Shown: positions 5,757 through 6,163 of the stretch, one piece after another | Position numbering within the stretch: the stretch's first letter is position 1 | How the letters are laid out: the number at the start of each line of letters is the position of its first letter | NCBI GenBank assembly: GCA_020853655.1 | Contig: JADYYL010000489.1 | Span: forward strand, 1-6,163 | Origin: Deltaproteobacteria bacterium | GTDB taxonomy: Bacteria > Bdellovibrionota_C > UBA2361 > SZUA-149 > JADYYL01 | Length of the DNA: 6,163 bases | Direction of reading: 5' to 3' | The notes under the pieces: generated by a model | The model's database searches: none | The model's input: only the letters and a program-made list of their open reading frames with translations | Told to the model about the DNA's origin: nothing | Made by a program: the position numbers and the translations under genes

Positions 5757-6089
5757 TTACGCGGTCAAGCCGGGAATCGGAATTCCCCCGGTGAGTTTCT
5801 TCAACTCATCTTTCATCAAATCCTGGGACTTCCGAACCCCTTCGTTCACAGCGGCAACGATAAGATCTTGGAGCATGGCGATATCTCGTGCATCGACGAC
5901 GACCGGATCGAGCTTGATCGAAGCAAGCGTCCCATCTCCACGAACCAGCGCGGTAACCACACCACCACCGCTTGAAGTCTCAACCTCTTTCTTCTTCAAC
6001 TCTTCCTTCGCCTGAAGGAGGTCCGCCTGCATCTTCTGTGCGCTCTGAAGAAGATCCCCAATGTTCATGTTGTCTGGCAAAAAGCCCAT
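5757..6089 (-). CDS. ybaB: YbaB/EbfC family nucleoid-associated protein
   Basis: A 110-residue small dimeric DNA-binding protein, often co-transcribed with dnaX and recR, thought to affect nucleoid organisation and gene expression. Typical features are an N-terminal helix with SAQKMQADLLQAKEELKKKE (about 16-35), the glycine-rich GGGVVTALVRGDG strand pair (about 41-53), SIKLDPVVV (about 57-65), a helix ending in KSQDLMKDELKKLTGG (about 87-102) and a short Pro/Gly tail. The length is normal. ATG at 6089 has GAGGAG upstream, overlapping the end of dnaX, with 6 nt spacing. M8 is a less likely start. The gap from dnaX is only 10 nt. Confidence 0.95.
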   Translation of the reverse strand: MGFLPDNMNIGDLLQSAQKMQADLLQAKEELKKKEVETSSGGGVVTALVRGDGTLASIKLDPVVVDARDIAMLQDLIVAAVNEGVRKSQDLMKDELKKLTGGIPIPGLTA

Positions 6090-6099
6090 CGCTTACTCC

Positions 6100-6163
6100 T
6101 CACTCTTTAATAACAGACACTTTTTCAATTCGGCTCCCGGAGAAGGTGCTCAATGCAGCCTTC
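6100..6163 (-). CDS. dnaX: 3' end of dnaX, DNA polymerase III gamma/tau subunit (partial)
   Basis: The last 20 codons of a minus-strand gene entering from the right edge, ending in TGA at 6102-6100. The visible C-terminus reads KAALSTFSGSRIEKVSVIKE, compatible with the small final domain of DnaX (a helix followed by a strand with xIxxV). The assignment rests mostly on context: dnaX directly upstream of ybaB and recR is a widespread arrangement. The tail alone is too short for firm identification. Confidence 0.7.
   Translation of the reverse strand, partial: KAALSTFSGSRIEKVSVIKE

Noticed and set aside
5679..5758. 11-bp direct repeat GTAAGTTCGTT at 5679 and 5748, flanking the recR start
   Set aside because: One copy lies within coding sequence with conserved protein meaning; length and spacing are compatible with chance and no mobile element is present.

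Overview
The window looks like an ordinary chromosomal stretch of a moderately GC-rich Gram-negative bacterium. The best taxonomic clue is a cysteine-free ribosomal protein L33 of the proteobacterial type at 3728-3883, which is only 51 codons long. A dnaX-ybaB-recR block and a TadC-like T2SF protein fit a member of the Proteobacteria in the wide sense, perhaps a former deltaproteobacterial line. That placement is inference, and I cannot name a genus. No tRNA, rRNA, CRISPR array, insertion sequence or phage gene was seen.

Layout. (1) 1-1937, minus strand: a left-handed beta-helix (hexapeptide repeat) acyltransferase is followed 16 nt later by a polytopic UPF0104/LPG-synthase-type membrane protein. 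A ribosome-binding site at the left edge suggests a third gene continues off the window. This is probably an envelope or surface-glycan operon. (2) 1938-2308: a divergent intergenic region. It holds a weak minus-strand promoter, a 7-G tract with a short leader ORF before the acyltransferase, and a plus-strand hairpin followed by five Ts before the tadC-like gene. (3) 2309-3286, plus: a solitary TadC-like T2SF membrane protein. (4) 3287-3727: a 441-bp gap between convergent genes with three inverted repeats, one of which is a likely rpmG terminator. (5) 3728-3883, minus: rpmG (L33), with a good sigma70-like promoter in the 89-bp divergent spacer. (6) 3973-4947, plus: a short Ppx/GppA phosphatase. 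(7) 4948-5101: a convergent spacer. (8) 5102-6163, minus: the dnaX 3' end, ybaB/ebfC and recR, a classic replication/repair operon.

The genes fall into unrelated units: envelope modification, a secretion or pilus platform component, translation, polyphosphate/(p)ppGpp metabolism, and recombination repair. I found no convincing previously undescribed system. The items most worth a second look are the hairpin ahead of the tadC-like gene, the G7/leader arrangement ahead of the acyltransferase, and the structured 441-bp gap.
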